DNA of 48,707 bases from Chthoniobacter flavus (GCA_945878135.1 CAMDUL010000020.1:1-48707); one strand, 5' to 3'; shown: positions 14,422-23,813, counted from the first letter of the stretch. A program made the numbers and translations. The notes: a model not told the origin generated them from the sequence alone.

Positions 14422-17195
14422 GGACGCCCCTCCAGACGGGTAATGGTGGCTTGATCGAAAATTCGCCGCGGGTCTTCCCCGCCGAACCATCCGGAAAAGT
14501 TGTCATATTTCACTTTCTCAGCCGGCGGCCAGAAATTGCCGCGGGCCACGCGCTCGGCGATGGCGGTGGCGCAGATCTCAGCCACGCCTTGGGTCGTTTC
14601 GTCGAGGTCGAGCAGAGTGATCCGGGTATCGTCGGGATCGCCGGGCAAAAGAATGTAGCCGGTGGCGACTCCCTTCCCGGCGTGCTTCGGCCAGATCTTA
14701 GCGGCGAGACGGCGGTAGAGCGGAAGTTGCAGATCGGTCCATGATTTCTCGACCGGGCGATCGCGACTGTCGGCGCGCGTGATGGCGGCTTCGGGCAGAT
14801 CGTTGTCCTCGCGCGGCGGACCGAAGTGCGTGTCTTCCGGGGTTTGGGTTTTGGCGAAGGTCTTGTAGTCGAGAACGCGCAGACCGAGGTCCTCATGGGT
14901 CTCGACACGGTCCATCGTGCCGGTGAGGGCGAGCGGCCCGATGGTGAAGCCGTCGTCTTTTTTCACCGCGTATTCACTCTCGATGAGATGCCAACCGGCG
15001 CGGCGCTCGGCAGCCTGCACGGCGGCGAGGTGGCGGAGGCGCACGCGCATGGATTCAGTTTGCACGAGGACCACGGGCGCGGGGTGGCGCCCGTAATGGC
15101 GGGCGACGACACGATCGAGTTCCTTTCCGAGGTAGGTGGCGATCAGTTGCTCATCCGTGCTGTCATGCGGTCCGTCCTTGTGCAAATTCTCGAGCACGCG
15201 GTGGAGGAGTGTTCCGTAATCGGACGCCCCGATTTCGCGCTGGTCGGGATCGAAGGGCTGTAATTTTTCAATCTGCGAGAGATAAAAGCGCAGCGGGCAT
15301 TCGAGGTAGTGTTTGAAACCGGTGACCCGGATGGTGGTGACGGGGCCCGGTTTTCCGAGATGCAACAGCCACGCGGGTGACGGGTGATGGATGCGCGGGC
15401 GCGCGGGTGACGGTTGGAAAATCCTTGTGACGCGGCCGGGCAGTTCGCCGTCCGGACAACCGAAGAGGAGACGCGAAGGACGGTTGGGCTCGCCTTCGGG
15501 TCGGAAGCGGCTGAATCCGAGGCGGAGGCGGTCGGGTCCGTGGGAACGGATGAGGCAAGAGAGAAGGTAAGCATCGCGCGCGTAGCGCGTAGCCTGCGAG
15601 GCAAGGCCGAGTTTGGCGCGGACGGCATCAGGCAGGAAGGCGTCCTCGCTCACCCCCGAGGGCAAGGCGCCTTCGCGGCAACCGGCGAGGCAGAGAACCG
15701 GTGCACCGGCCCACGGAGCTTCGAGCCAGCCGAGAATTTCCACGGCGTTTTCCGTCGCGGGGGTGAAGAGACGGCGGTCTTCGATTTGACGTTGGTGCAG
15801 GGCTTGTTGCCAGTCGGGAGGAAGATCACGGAGCAAGGGGGAGTCATCAGTCCCGTCGAGCGCTTCGACCAAAGATTCGAGGGCGGAGGCCGTGGATGGT
15901 TCGTCGTCTTCAACATCCTTGTAGAGCGCGGCGAGCAGTTCGCGTCCTTGGAGATTCCGTGCGGTGAAAGCGTCGAGGAGGGTGATGAATCGGCGGAGTT
16001 GCGCAACATCCTTGTGCTCGGATGACTGGTTGGCATCCGCCCACGCGCGCGCGGCCTCGAGTGACGAACAAAGTTTTTCCGCGAGCAAACGGTCACAAGC
16101 GGCGGCGGCTTCGTTCGCCCCGAGGTCGGATCCGGCCAGGAGAAGTCCGGTAAAGACGGGTAATTGGAGCAAGGGACGCAAGGTGCGCAGGTGTTGATGG
16201 CGCAGGAAATCCTCCCATGCGGCAAGAATGGTGGCGGCTTCCGTTTGCGCGAGTGATCGGCCTTCGGGCCGGTAGGGCACCGCGCCGCGGCGCGCCAATT
16301 CGGCTTCGAGTGCATCGGTCGACTCGGGTGCGGCGGAGACGAGGGCAAAGCCTTCTTGTCCGTGCCGCGCGGCAAAATCGACAAGCGCCGCGGCTTCCCC
16401 GGCGGCATCGTTTTCCGTGACGAGCAAACCCCCGGGCACTTGCACCGGATGGGTGGCCCACCATTCCGGATCGGGCCGTCCCCAGGAATCAAGGCGGGCC
16501 CCGTTGTCCGCCGCGGCCGCGCAAAGGATTTCCACGGCGACACCTTGATCTTGCGCGGCGCCGAGCCAACCGGTGGTGATAACCGGGAGGTCGGGGACGG
16601 CGGCGACCACAATACGGCGAAGATGCGGGGCAAGCGTCGGGTTGGCCGATTGCGGCAAGCGCAGCGCGTCGGGATCGGCCCGGCCGCTGCGTTCGAGGAT
16701 TTGCCGATACGTGGTGTGAAGTTTCCCGAATTCCCGCCAACGCGAGGCGTCTTGCGGACAAATTTCGGCCAGACGCTCGTCGGACGGCAGAAGTCCGCCT
16801 TCGGCCAAAGTGTCACACACCGCCGCGAGGCGGCCGGCCACTCCGATCCAATCCTCCGGAGCGGAGAGTTTCACTGCCGGGGGAACCAGCGCGGCAAATT
16901 TCGGGCGGGGGGTTTCGCGGAGCACGTGCACCCAGGCGGCGAGGCGCTCGAGCGGCGAGGCTGTGACGGCACCGTCCGGGACGAGAACTTCCATCGGCAG
17001 CCGGAACGCGGGGGAAAGGACGCCGCCCGATTGGCGGGCCAGTTCCGCGCGGAGCGCCCGCGCGGCCCCCGTGGTGGAAACAATGACCAGGGTATCCGAC
17101 AGATCGACCGGCCGCCCTTGCCGTCCGGCCAACAACCGTGCCGCCACCTGCGCGGCCAAAGGTTGCGGAGCGTCGAGAAAAACGGGCACTTTCAA
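14418..17195 (-). CDS. AddB-like PD-(D/E)XK nuclease protein
   Basis: A 925-residue protein encoded immediately before the AddA-like gene. It has the layout of AddB: a degenerate helicase-like N-terminal part with no Walker A (LVIVSTTGAARALRAELARQ at the expected position), a long middle region, and a C-terminal nuclease domain. The nuclease is marked by VTGFKHYLECPLRFYLSQIE, GTLLHRVLENLH, TGTMDRVETHEDLGLRVLDYK. The D...DYK spacing is the PD-(D/E)XK active site. It should form the AddAB heterodimer. A short GC-rich heptamer tract (15375-15412) encodes part of the segment PSPARPRIHHPSPAW just before the nuclease domain. No four-Cys Fe-S cluster pattern is evident, so it may lack the iron-sulfur staple of Bacillus AddB. 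Confidence 0.82.
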   Translation of the reverse strand: MKVPVFLDAPQPLAAQVAARLLAGRQGRPVDLSDTLVIVSTTGAARALRAELARQSGGVLSPAFRLPMEVLVPDGAVTASPLERLAAWVHVLRETPRPKFAALVPPAVKLSAPEDWIGVAGRLAAVCDTLAEGGLLPSDERLAEICPQDASRWREFGKLHTTYRQILERSGRADPDALRLPQSANPTLAPHLRRIVVAAVPDLPVITTGWLGAAQDQGVAVEILCAAAADNGARLDSWGRPDPEWWATHPVQVPGGLLVTENDAAGEAAALVDFAARHGQEGFALVSAAPESTDALEAELARRGAVPYRPEGRSLAQTEAATILAAWEDFLRHQHLRTLRPLLQLPVFTGLLLAGSDLGANEAAAACDRLLAEKLCSSLEAARAWADANQSSEHKDVAQLRRFITLLDAFTARNLQGRELLAALYKDVEDDEPSTASALESLVEALDGTDDSPLLRDLPPDWQQALHQRQIEDRRLFTPATENAVEILGWLEAPWAGAPVLCLAGCREGALPSGVSEDAFLPDAVRAKLGLASQATRYARDAYLLSCLIRSHGPDRLRLGFSRFRPEGEPNRPSRLLFGCPDGELPGRVTRIFQPSPARPRIHHPSPAWLLHLGKPGPVTTIRVTGFKHYLECPLRFYLSQIEKLQPFDPDQREIGASDYGTLLHRVLENLHKDGPHDSTDEQLIATYLGKELDRVVARHYGRHPAPVVLVQTESMRVRLRHLAAVQAAERRAGWHLIESEYAVKKDDGFTIGPLALTGTMDRVETHEDLGLRVLDYKTFAKTQTPEDTHFGPPREDNDLPEAAITRADSRDRPVEKSWTDLQLPLYRRLAAKIWPKHAGKGVATGYILLPGDPDDTRITLLDLDETTQGVAEICATAIAERVARGNFWPPAEKVKYDNFSGWFGGEDPRRIFDQATITRLEGRP
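15375..15412. repeat. Heptamer tract within the AddB-like CDS
   Basis: Units GGGTGAC, GGGTGAT, GGATGCG, CGGGCGC, GCGGGTG. It is read on the minus strand as part of a Pro/Ser/His-rich linker ahead of the nuclease domain. Confidence 0.6.
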
Positions 17196-17304
17196 GCCGG
17201 CGAGTGTGGCAGAGTGAGGCCGGTCAGACGAGCAGGGATTGTGTCATAGGCGGACCAAACCATCTTCCCGCCCGAGGGTGACGGCGTAGTCTGTCCCGGG
17301 TCTT

Positions 17305-20300
17305 TCAGGGCGAGAGGGTGACGCGGAGCCGGAAGAATCTCTTTGCTCCGGGCGCCGGTGACTCCTCGCGGAGCACGGATTGCTCGATTCCCGGTTGGGT
17401 GGGTCCCACGGAATCCCCGGTGGCGGCGACGGGCAACATCGACGCGGCATCGGGTTCGTTTCCGGCCAGGAGGACGTAGTTCAGGTCGAGTGCGTGGGTG
17501 GGACGGTGGTAACGCAGGCCGGCGCGCGTGTTCCCGTCCGAGGTGACCGGCGACCAATCCACGCCATCCGCATCGACCACGCGCGGGTTCCGGCCGAGCG
17601 CGTATTCCATCCAGTTGGGCCGTCCGTCCTGATCAGGATCGGCCTCCGGACCGGAAATGGCGGGATCATCCCGCTCGGCGGAAGTGAAATGAAAGTTGTC
17701 CCATCCCCGGTATGACTGGGCCAGAGCGGCATCGCCGGTGCCGGGGCTGCCGGTTGGAGCCAGGCTGGTGCCCCATGACATGGACGAGGAAAAACGGTCC
17801 GGCGGTGTCTGCAGGTCACGCAGCACCAGCGAGTGCCCGCTGCCGTCGGTCGCCGGATACCATCCGTCCTTGTATTCGAAATCGAGCACCACCTCGCCGG
17901 AAGGGTCGGTGATCTCGAGACGTTCGCCCGCGTTGTCGAGTTGTCCCTCGTAGGGACCGAGGACGGTGGTGGTGACCGAAGGATAACGCAAGGCGAAGGC
18001 GGCGGGATTTTTCGCGAGGATGAGGCGGGCTCCGGGGGCGAGGGTTTGGGGCGGGAAGGTGTAGGTCAGTCCGGCGGTGAAAGCCGATCCGGTCAGATCC
18101 AGTTCCGCCTCTCCCGTGTTGACGAACTCAAGATACTCGAACTCGTTGTCGGTCACACCGGGCAGGGCCAGGGTTTCCGCCGGGCGGGGATCGGCGGGAT
18201 GGTATTGAATCTCCGAGATGCGCAGGAAGCGTTGGGCCGGTGTGGGGGCGGCTGCGTAAGTGAACGAGTGGACGAGCAAGCCGCGTGGGTCGCGCAATTC
18301 GACCGTCTCGCCGCGCGCCGAAAGTTGTCCGGAGTATCCGCCCTGCACGAATCGTCTTTGGCCGCCCCCCGGGCCGGCAGGCCGCGCCCGGAAAGCGCGG
18401 GCGTCTTTGGCCACGTGGAGCAAGCCGCGGTAATCGGCCGCCGCGGTGCCGGGGCCGGATGGAATCACCGTGCCGCCGACGAAAACATGATCGACGGCTC
18501 CGGCCAGTCTCCATCCCGAGAGGTCCACCGCCTGGCTGCCGGGATTGCGCAGGACGAGAAACTCGTGCGACTGGTTCATCGCGGCGTTGATGCTGTTCGG
18601 GTTGGCTTCCACGGAGTCGACGAGCACGAGGCCCGGCAGGTTGATCTGCGGGTGGTCGGGGATGGGGGTGGAGTTGCCGGCGTTCGGGCTCAGGCGGGGC
18701 CGGAAAAAGAGCGGGCGGCCGGGGCCGGTATTGAAGAGGAAAGTCCGGCGCGGGCCGAGGTAGTTGGCGATGACGCGTTCGACTTCCTCGCGCGGACGGT
18801 TCGGGAAGAAGTTCGGGTCGAAGCCCCACTTGGCGGCGTCGAGGTCGCCGTCGGTCCAGGTCGAGACCGCCGGATCCGGGTCAATGGCGGCGGCGATCTC
18901 GCGGAGCCTTGTCTCGATGAAACCTCCGGTCGTCCCGGGGGGTTGCAGTATCTCGTCCATCAGCGTGCGCAACCGGCGGGTGAACATTTCCCGCAGTTCC
19001 TCGGATTCGTAGACGAGGCTGTAGAGCGCATGGTCCTGCGACTGCGTTTCGGTGAGCCCGTTGGTCGGGACGAGCGCGTCGTTGAAATATGCTTTGTCCC
19101 ATGTCCAGTTGCGACCGTGCGAGAGGTCCACATCCCAAATCACCGGCTGCCATTCGCCGCTGCCCTCGGTATCCCGGTAAAGATAAAAGTTTTTCGCCCC
19201 GTGGTCCCGGTCGCTGTTGATGTTCCGGACGGCCAGGTAGTTGATGGTGGCGGCAATATCAATATTGTCATAGCCGAAAGTCCGGCGCGGCCCGAGCCCG
19301 CCGGGGGTGTTGAGCCCGGCCACGAAGGCCGCGAGGTCCGTGTTCGGTTCCTCTTTGCGCGTTTTCTTTTCCGCGCTGGAAATCATGTCTTCCGCGTAGA
19401 TCTTATAAAGGGCGCCGAGCGGATCGAGCCCGTTACGTTCGAGAAAGCGGTCGTCGCCGTCTTCCATGATATCCATGACCCCGTGGAAACCGCCATTGAG
19501 TTGGACGCGCACGGGATAGGCGAAATGCCAGGCGGCGCCCGCCATCATGCCGATTTCATGACTCAGGGTGTTGCGGGCTTTCGTCTTGTCCGCGTAATTG
19601 GTCACCAGCTTGAGGTCCTTGACCCGGCCTTCACCTTCTCTCCAGAGGAAACGGTGATTGTCGTTCGAGTCGAAATTGTAGCCCTTTTTCGGAAAGTTCA
19701 TGCTCGATTGCCCGCGCAGCTCGTGCCCGGTATTGTCATAAAAATTCCCGAGATAATAAAAGCTGGCCCGGAAGGCGGTGTCGGCGGGGCCGTTGGCATT
19801 GGTATTGGCGACGAACCAATGGAGAACGGGCAGCCGGCTGGTGTCGGTCGAAGGCGTGAGGGCCACCGTCCCGAAATACCGCGGCGAGTCGAGCGGGTCG
19901 TGGAACGAGGGAAGCTGGGTCAGACGCGAGGCGGCATCCACCGCCTCGAACCTCCAGCGCAGCATCTGGCCGGCGCCGACGGTGCCGGTGGGAACGAAAG
20001 CCGAGTAGACACCGTCGCCGGCGATACTGTCCGGTGTCTCGCCCCGGTCGTTCATCTTCACCGCAGCTCCCTCGGCGGCGAACATGAGGCGGGGAATGAC
20101 CCTGACGTCGGTGATGTTGTCGCGTGTTTTCATCACCTTGACGGTCACGAGGAGCGGCGGGCTGGCGGCGGTTCCGGTGGGCCGCGGGACATCGGGGTCC
20201 TCCGGGGTGGCGTGGTAAAGCAGGGGGCCCGCGGAAGTTACCGAGTTTGCGGTGCCGGGGGTGGGAGGATTGAGATATCCCGCTGTCGCGAGGTCCGGAC

Positions 20301-21366
20301 GGACGCTCGTCACGACAACCTCGGGCAGGATGAGGAAGTCGCTGCTACCGGCGGTGGCGTTGAGTCCCTGGATGGCCAGCACGTTCGCACCCTCGTTGAG
20401 CAGCGCCGTGGGGAAAGCGATTTCCGTCCACGACTCGACGATGGTTTCGTCCAGGGCGACGGTGGATCTCGAGTTGTGGACCGGGGTTCCGGTGAAGTTC
20501 GCGCGCGCGATTTCGACACCATTAATCCACGCGACAAAACCGTCCTCGTAGCGGATGCGCAACTTCGCGGTGGTCAGCGAAGAGGTGCCGGCGAGGGTGA
20601 AGGTCCGGCGGAAGAGCAACGAGGTATTCACATTCCTCAGGGCGCTCTGGCAATTTCCGTCCGGGTTCCCGCCGACAAAGTTGAGAAGACCGCCGTTCGC
20701 ATCGTAACCGATGCCGGTTTGTCCGGCCCGCCATGAGGAATCGTCGAACGACGGACTGACATTCCATCCGCCCGGTCGTCCGGTGCCCACTTGTCCGGCG
20801 GCATAATCATGGCCGTTGTAAGCCGTCTCGCCGGCGGGCGTGTCGGGCAACACGCGGTAGAGGGCGGTGGTGCCGGCGGCCACGGGAGTGGCGGTGATCG
20901 GGGAGATATTCCGGCCGTAGGAAATATCGGGCAACTGCGGCGGAAAGCCGGTTCCGGTGTCCCGGTATTCGTCCACCAGCACGGGTTGGCCGGTGGTGGC
21001 ATCGGGACGGTAAAGGCCGAGGTATTCCCCTCCTCTGGACAAGGCAAAATTGGTGTGAAGCGGCGCATCCGGTCTCCGTCGGTCCTTGCTGGAGGCCCAA
21101 ATGAGGAGGTAGCTGTCCGGAGGCAGCACCACGGCCGGGAATCTCCACTTCGCGGGCTGACTCCGGTTGTCGGTGATCCACCAGCCTTCGAGGTTCACCG
21201 GGGTGGGTCCGCCGTTGTGGATTTCGATCCAATCGGAACGGTCGCCGTTTTCATCCCTCAAGCCGTCGGCATTATCGGCCAGAAATTCACTGATCCTGAC
21301 CAAGGCAACCGCCTGCTCGAGGCCGAGCAGGGCGAGCATGGAAAGCAGGAGCAGCGTGAAGCGCAT
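17305..21366 (-). CDS. Exported CotH-like/lamin-tail-domain protein
   Basis: A 1353-residue exported protein. A signal peptide (MRFTLLLLSMLALLGLEQAVA) precedes a lamin-tail domain (VRISEFLADNADGLRDENGD, then DWIEIHNGG). The central region holds a CotH kinase-like domain: GQSSMNFPKKGYNFDSNDN, LKLVTNYADKTKARNTLSHE, and KNFYLYRDTEGSGEWQPVIW followed by DVDLSHG. Further lamin-tail-like segments follow (EFLVLRNPGSQAVDLSGWRL; FEYLEFVNTGEAELDLTG), and it ends with a DPDQDGRPNWMEYALGRNP calcium-loop-like motif. This architecture is common in large surface proteins of Verrucomicrobiota and Planctomycetota. CotH proteins phosphorylate spore-coat proteins in Bacillus; activity here is unknown. No PEP-CTERM tail is visible although an exosortase lies downstream in the window. 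The ATG at 21366 gives the signal peptide. Confidence 0.82.
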   Translation of the reverse strand: MRFTLLLLSMLALLGLEQAVALVRISEFLADNADGLRDENGDRSDWIEIHNGGPTPVNLEGWWITDNRSQPAKWRFPAVVLPPDSYLLIWASSKDRRRPDAPLHTNFALSRGGEYLGLYRPDATTGQPVLVDEYRDTGTGFPPQLPDISYGRNISPITATPVAAGTTALYRVLPDTPAGETAYNGHDYAAGQVGTGRPGGWNVSPSFDDSSWRAGQTGIGYDANGGLLNFVGGNPDGNCQSALRNVNTSLLFRRTFTLAGTSSLTTAKLRIRYEDGFVAWINGVEIARANFTGTPVHNSRSTVALDETIVESWTEIAFPTALLNEGANVLAIQGLNATAGSSDFLILPEVVVTSVRPDLATAGYLNPPTPGTANSVTSAGPLLYHATPEDPDVPRPTGTAASPPLLVTVKVMKTRDNITDVRVIPRLMFAAEGAAVKMNDRGETPDSIAGDGVYSAFVPTGTVGAGQMLRWRFEAVDAASRLTQLPSFHDPLDSPRYFGTVALTPSTDTSRLPVLHWFVANTNANGPADTAFRASFYYLGNFYDNTGHELRGQSSMNFPKKGYNFDSNDNHRFLWREGEGRVKDLKLVTNYADKTKARNTLSHEIGMMAGAAWHFAYPVRVQLNGGFHGVMDIMEDGDDRFLERNGLDPLGALYKIYAEDMISSAEKKTRKEEPNTDLAAFVAGLNTPGGLGPRRTFGYDNIDIAATINYLAVRNINSDRDHGAKNFYLYRDTEGSGEWQPVIWDVDLSHGRNWTWDKAYFNDALVPTNGLTETQSQDHALYSLVYESEELREMFTRRLRTLMDEILQPPGTTGGFIETRLREIAAAIDPDPAVSTWTDGDLDAAKWGFDPNFFPNRPREEVERVIANYLGPRRTFLFNTGPGRPLFFRPRLSPNAGNSTPIPDHPQINLPGLVLVDSVEANPNSINAAMNQSHEFLVLRNPGSQAVDLSGWRLAGAVDHVFVGGTVIPSGPGTAAADYRGLLHVAKDARAFRARPAGPGGGQRRFVQGGYSGQLSARGETVELRDPRGLLVHSFTYAAAPTPAQRFLRISEIQYHPADPRPAETLALPGVTDNEFEYLEFVNTGEAELDLTGSAFTAGLTYTFPPQTLAPGARLILAKNPAAFALRYPSVTTTVLGPYEGQLDNAGERLEITDPSGEVVLDFEYKDGWYPATDGSGHSLVLRDLQTPPDRFSSSMSWGTSLAPTGSPGTGDAALAQSYRGWDNFHFTSAERDDPAISGPEADPDQDGRPNWMEYALGRNPRVVDADGVDWSPVTSDGNTRAGLRYHRPTHALDLNYVLLAGNEPDAASMLPVAATGDSVGPTQPGIEQSVLREESPAPGAKRFFRLRVTLSP

Positions 21367-21512
21367 GAGGTTCCGGGGGTGGACCGAGGTGACCACCCGG
21401 GCCGGCGGCGGAAACACCTGTCATTCCACTATCCGACAGCTTGTTCCCCTGAACAAGTGCTTTCCCGAAATCTAAGATCCGGTCTGTGCACCCGACCAGG
21501 GGCCCGCGGACT

Positions 21513-21824
21513 TCAGTCGCCTTTCATCGAGCGGATGATGAGGGCAAGTATGACAATGGTGGGCAGGCCGAGCCAGATGGCTGGCAGGACCATGTTGCCC
21601 GCGCGGGCGCTGGGGGAGTAGCGGACGGTGACAGGTTTGTCGGCCGGTTTGCCGGGAAGCGGGGCGCGGGGCGGAAAACCCGGCCGCAGCGGGCGGGGCT
21701 GCATTTCGGGGCGCGGCAGGAACTCGACGGCGGAAAAAGACCAGGCACCGGCGGGGGCCATCAGGCACACGAGACAGAGGATCAGGCGCCAGCGGGAGTG
21801 GAGACGAGGTGTCACGGGGGTCAT
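21513..21824 (-). CDS. Small membrane protein, unknown
   Basis: A 103-residue protein that I do not recognise. It has an N-terminal hydrophobic segment (LILCLVCLMAPAGAWS), which may be a signal peptide, and a proline-rich middle (PRPEMQPRPLRPGFPPRAPL). A C-terminal transmembrane segment (MVLPAIWLGLPTIVILALII) ends in RSMKGD, leaving a short basic tail. It lies 10 bases downstream of the FG-repeat protein on the same strand, so the two probably share a transcript. It may be an envelope protein; the evidence is only its hydropathy and an intact frame between well-defined neighbours. Confidence 0.55.
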   Translation of the reverse strand: MTPVTPRLHSRWRLILCLVCLMAPAGAWSFSAVEFLPRPEMQPRPLRPGFPPRAPLPGKPADKPVTVRYSPSARAGNMVLPAIWLGLPTIVILALIIRSMKGD

Positions 21825-21834
21825 GTAAGGAAAG

Positions 21835-22437
21835 TCAGTGCCGCGTTGTTTGTTTGTTGCTTTGGCGGGGGGAAGGAGCGGGTAGGACCATCACGCCGGT
21901 TTGATCCTTGGCGCGGGCGGATCCGTTCGCCCTGGTGAGGTAACCGCTGCCGAATTTCGAAGTGGTCGTGCCCGCGCCGCTGCTGCTCCGGTTGATCGTG
22001 CCGCTGCCGAAGCGCTGCGACGTTGTGGTGGTGCCGTCCGACGAGCGGCTGATCGTGCCCGAACCGAAACGACGGGTGGTGACTTGTTGTCCTTGGCCGC
22101 GGGTGACGGCCCCGTCCCCGAAACGCGTCGTGGTGTAAGTCTTTCCGTCCGACGAGCGAGTGATCCACCCGTTGCCGAACTTGGAAGTCCGGTAGCTGGT
22201 GCCGTCGGAAGAACGTGTCAGGTAGCCATTCCCGAATCTCGTTGTTGTGGCGTTTCCTTTGACCTCCGGGATGACGACCGGCGGATCGGCGCGATCCCGG
22301 GCGAGCGCGCCGGCCCCAAAGAGGAGGACGGTCGCCAAGGCCGGGAGAAGAGCCTTTCGCACAGCTGAAGAGGAAACCGGAACGGGACCGGATGGCAAGG
22401 GCGGAATAGGGTGTGTGCCGGGGGCGGACGGGGGCAT
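21835..22437 (-). CDS. Exported FG(N/S)G-repeat protein
   Basis: A 200-residue protein of unknown function. A hydrophobic segment (RKALLPALATVLLFGAGALA) near residue 25 acts as signal or anchor. Residues about 60-170 hold six near-regular repeats of roughly 17-19 residues: TTTRFGNGYLTRSSDGTSY, TSKFGNGWITRSSDGKTY, TTRFGDGAVTR, TRRFGSGTISRSSDG, SQRFGSGTINRSSSG, SKFGSGYLTRANG. Each has the pattern [RK]FG.G...R.S.G, suggesting a beta-rich solenoid or fibre. The ATG at 22437 is the most downstream that keeps the signal; the frame is open far upstream but there reads antisense of the gene at 22489. The FG core is conserved while the linkers vary, consistent with selection. Confidence 0.65.
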   Translation of the reverse strand: MPPSAPGTHPIPPLPSGPVPVSSSAVRKALLPALATVLLFGAGALARDRADPPVVIPEVKGNATTTRFGNGYLTRSSDGTSYRTSKFGNGWITRSSDGKTYTTTRFGDGAVTRGQGQQVTTRRFGSGTISRSSDGTTTTSQRFGSGTINRSSSGAGTTTSKFGSGYLTRANGSARAKDQTGVMVLPAPSPRQSNKQTTRH

Positions 22438-22488
22438 GTCATAGTTGTTGCCTTGCCCAGCGCCATGGGTCAGAATGACTTTCTCATC

Positions 22489-22722
22489 ATGAAGAACAAA
22501 CTTGTCGAACTGCCGGACCGCAAATACGGGGCGAACCATCACATTTGGGACAACAACGGCACTTGGTGGTGTCATTTGAGCCTGGAACGCCGGAGTGGCC
22601 CGGCCAAGCGGATCCGTTTTTCCCTGCGCACGAACAATGTGCGCGAGGCGCGCAAGCGCCGAGATTTGATCATGGGCGCCAACGAGGCCAAGGCCAAGGC
22701 GTTGATCAAATCCTGGAAGTAA
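22489..22722 (+). CDS. Small basic protein with integrase-arm-like motif
   Basis: A 77-residue basic protein: MKNKLVELPDRKYG, WDNNGTWWCHLSLERRSG, then RIRFSLRTNNVREARKRRDL. I do not recognise a named family. The GTWWCHLSL...RFSLRTNNVREARKRRD pattern (three strands, then a helix) resembles the N-terminal arm-type DNA-binding domain of tyrosine recombinases, here standing alone. It is divergent from the exported FG-repeat gene. A truncated paralogue lies at 4223-4453, which supports the ATG at 22489 and shows the family is multicopy. No good ribosome binding site is visible. A DNA-binding role is inference only. Confidence 0.6.
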   Translation: MKNKLVELPDRKYGANHHIWDNNGTWWCHLSLERRSGPAKRIRFSLRTNNVREARKRRDLIMGANEAKAKALIKSWK

Positions 22723-22853
22723 AGGCGTCCGGTTGACGGATTTTTTCACCGCAGAGGCCGCGGGGAGCGCTGAGAAAACGGATGTTGTGTCCGTCCGGCT
22801 AATTTTTGCCGAAGGTCGATGCGTATTCCGGCGGCGCGGAGAATCTGTGCGGT

Positions 22854-23663
22854 CTACTCGGTGACAATACGATAGTAGGCGCCGCGAGCCGGTGCGTTGG
22901 TGTCGGTGAATGCGCCGGTGGTGTTATTGGACGCGATGGTTGTCCATGGCTCGCCAGCCAGATCGGCGGTGCGTTCGACGCGGACGGGGGTGTTGGCGGA
23001 CAGCGCGGTCCAACGGAGTTCGGTCATGTCGGCGGTGCGGGTGATGTTGGTGATGGCGAAGGGTGCCACGCGCACCGAGTTGATGAGGACGAGGTTTTGG
23101 GTGCTGAGGGAATCGGCCAGAAGCGGCAGTTCCCCGAAGGCGGCGCCGAGAGCTTGGCTCGCGTTGTAAACGGTGACCTGACCGATGGCATCGACCACGG
23201 ACATACCGGTTCCGATGACGCGTCCGAAGACCGCGTAGTTGAAATCCAACCCCGGATTGCTTTGCACGTTGAAATACCACTGGCTGGTGGCCGAGTTCGG
23301 TTCGCCGGTGCGAGCCATAGCCAAGGTGCCCCGCGCGTTGGCCACGCCGGCCTCCAAAGGAATCGGCGGATCGGTCGCCACCGACTCGATCGTGTTCCCG
23401 ACGAGCTCGAATCCCCCACCCTGCACTATCTGGATGCCCGTCGGGTCATAGGTCGTGCTGCGATGGATGATGGTGCTGTCATAGGCCCCCCGGTTGGCGT
23501 AAGCGGAAAAGTTGGTCACGGAATTCGGCGTGGCGGACGGATCGAGCAGAACATCGAAATTACCGAGCACCGATTGGAAGCGGGCGATGGGCGGCCCGGC
23601 CGAGGCGGAAGCGGACAGAAGACCGGCAAGCAGCGGCAGAACGAGGACCGGGAGGCGGAGCAT
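22854..23663 (-). CDS. Exported cyclophilin-type peptidylprolyl isomerase
   Basis: A 269-residue protein. A signal peptide (MLRLPVLVLPLLAGLLSASASA) is followed by a cyclophilin domain (about 25-190): FQSVLGNFDVLLDPSATPNS, YDSTIIHRST, IQIVQGGGFEL, then GTLAMARTGEPNSATSQWYF and NYAVFGRVIGTGMSVVDAI. The residues for cis-trans prolyl isomerisation are partly kept (the Q-GG and SQ-YF motifs; Arg of HRS). The C-terminal 70 residues (TELRWTALSANTPVRVERTA) look like a small beta domain of the kind appended to exported proteins. It probably aids folding in the periplasm. The ATG at 23663 is chosen for the signal peptide. Confidence 0.85.
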   Translation of the reverse strand: MLRLPVLVLPLLAGLLSASASAGPPIARFQSVLGNFDVLLDPSATPNSVTNFSAYANRGAYDSTIIHRSTTYDPTGIQIVQGGGFELVGNTIESVATDPPIPLEAGVANARGTLAMARTGEPNSATSQWYFNVQSNPGLDFNYAVFGRVIGTGMSVVDAIGQVTVYNASQALGAAFGELPLLADSLSTQNLVLINSVRVAPFAITNITRTADMTELRWTALSANTPVRVERTADLAGEPWTTIASNNTTGAFTDTNAPARGAYYRIVTE

Positions 23664-23714
23664 GCGGGGAAATTGCCTCTGATTGGCAGGTTGGTCAACC
23701 CGGCGGACTGGTCG

Positions 23715-23755
23715 GCCCGTTGCGGTTCCCCGACACAATGCCGGGGCCGCCGTGG
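23715..23755. repeat. GTTGCGG hairpin repeat, diverged copy
   Basis: It begins GCCCGTTGCGGTTCCCCGAC and ends GGGGCCGCCGTGG. It is related to the copies at 25227-25268, 32707-32750 and 33289-33332; the inner arms CCCCG/CGGGG can pair. Confidence 0.6.
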
Positions 23756-23766
23756 AGCGTATTCCA

Positions 23767-23788
23767 GATTTCAAATTTGAAATTTCAG
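23767..23788. repeat. Heptamer tract, GATTTCA type
   Basis: Units GATTTCA, AATTTGA, AATTTCA. The same AT-rich heptamer family recurs at 24054, 26744, 28401 and 31362. Confidence 0.7.
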
Positions 23789-23813
23789 AGCGTCGCGGGG
23801 AGAGCGAGCAGGT

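Noticed and set aside
11203..14454. A 1083-codon plus-strand open frame opposite the AddA-like gene
   Set aside because: It is the antisense frame of a gene with clear helicase motifs; GC-rich third positions keep such frames open. No domain is recognisable in it.
17833..20736. A 967-codon plus-strand open frame opposite the CotH-like gene
   Set aside because: Antisense shadow of a well-supported exported protein; composition is Gly/Arg/Val-rich with no motif.
17305..21366. PEP-CTERM sorting tail on the CotH-like protein as an exosortase substrate
   Set aside because: The C-terminus ends in a hydrophilic FFRLRVTLSP segment with no PEP motif, membrane helix and basic tail.
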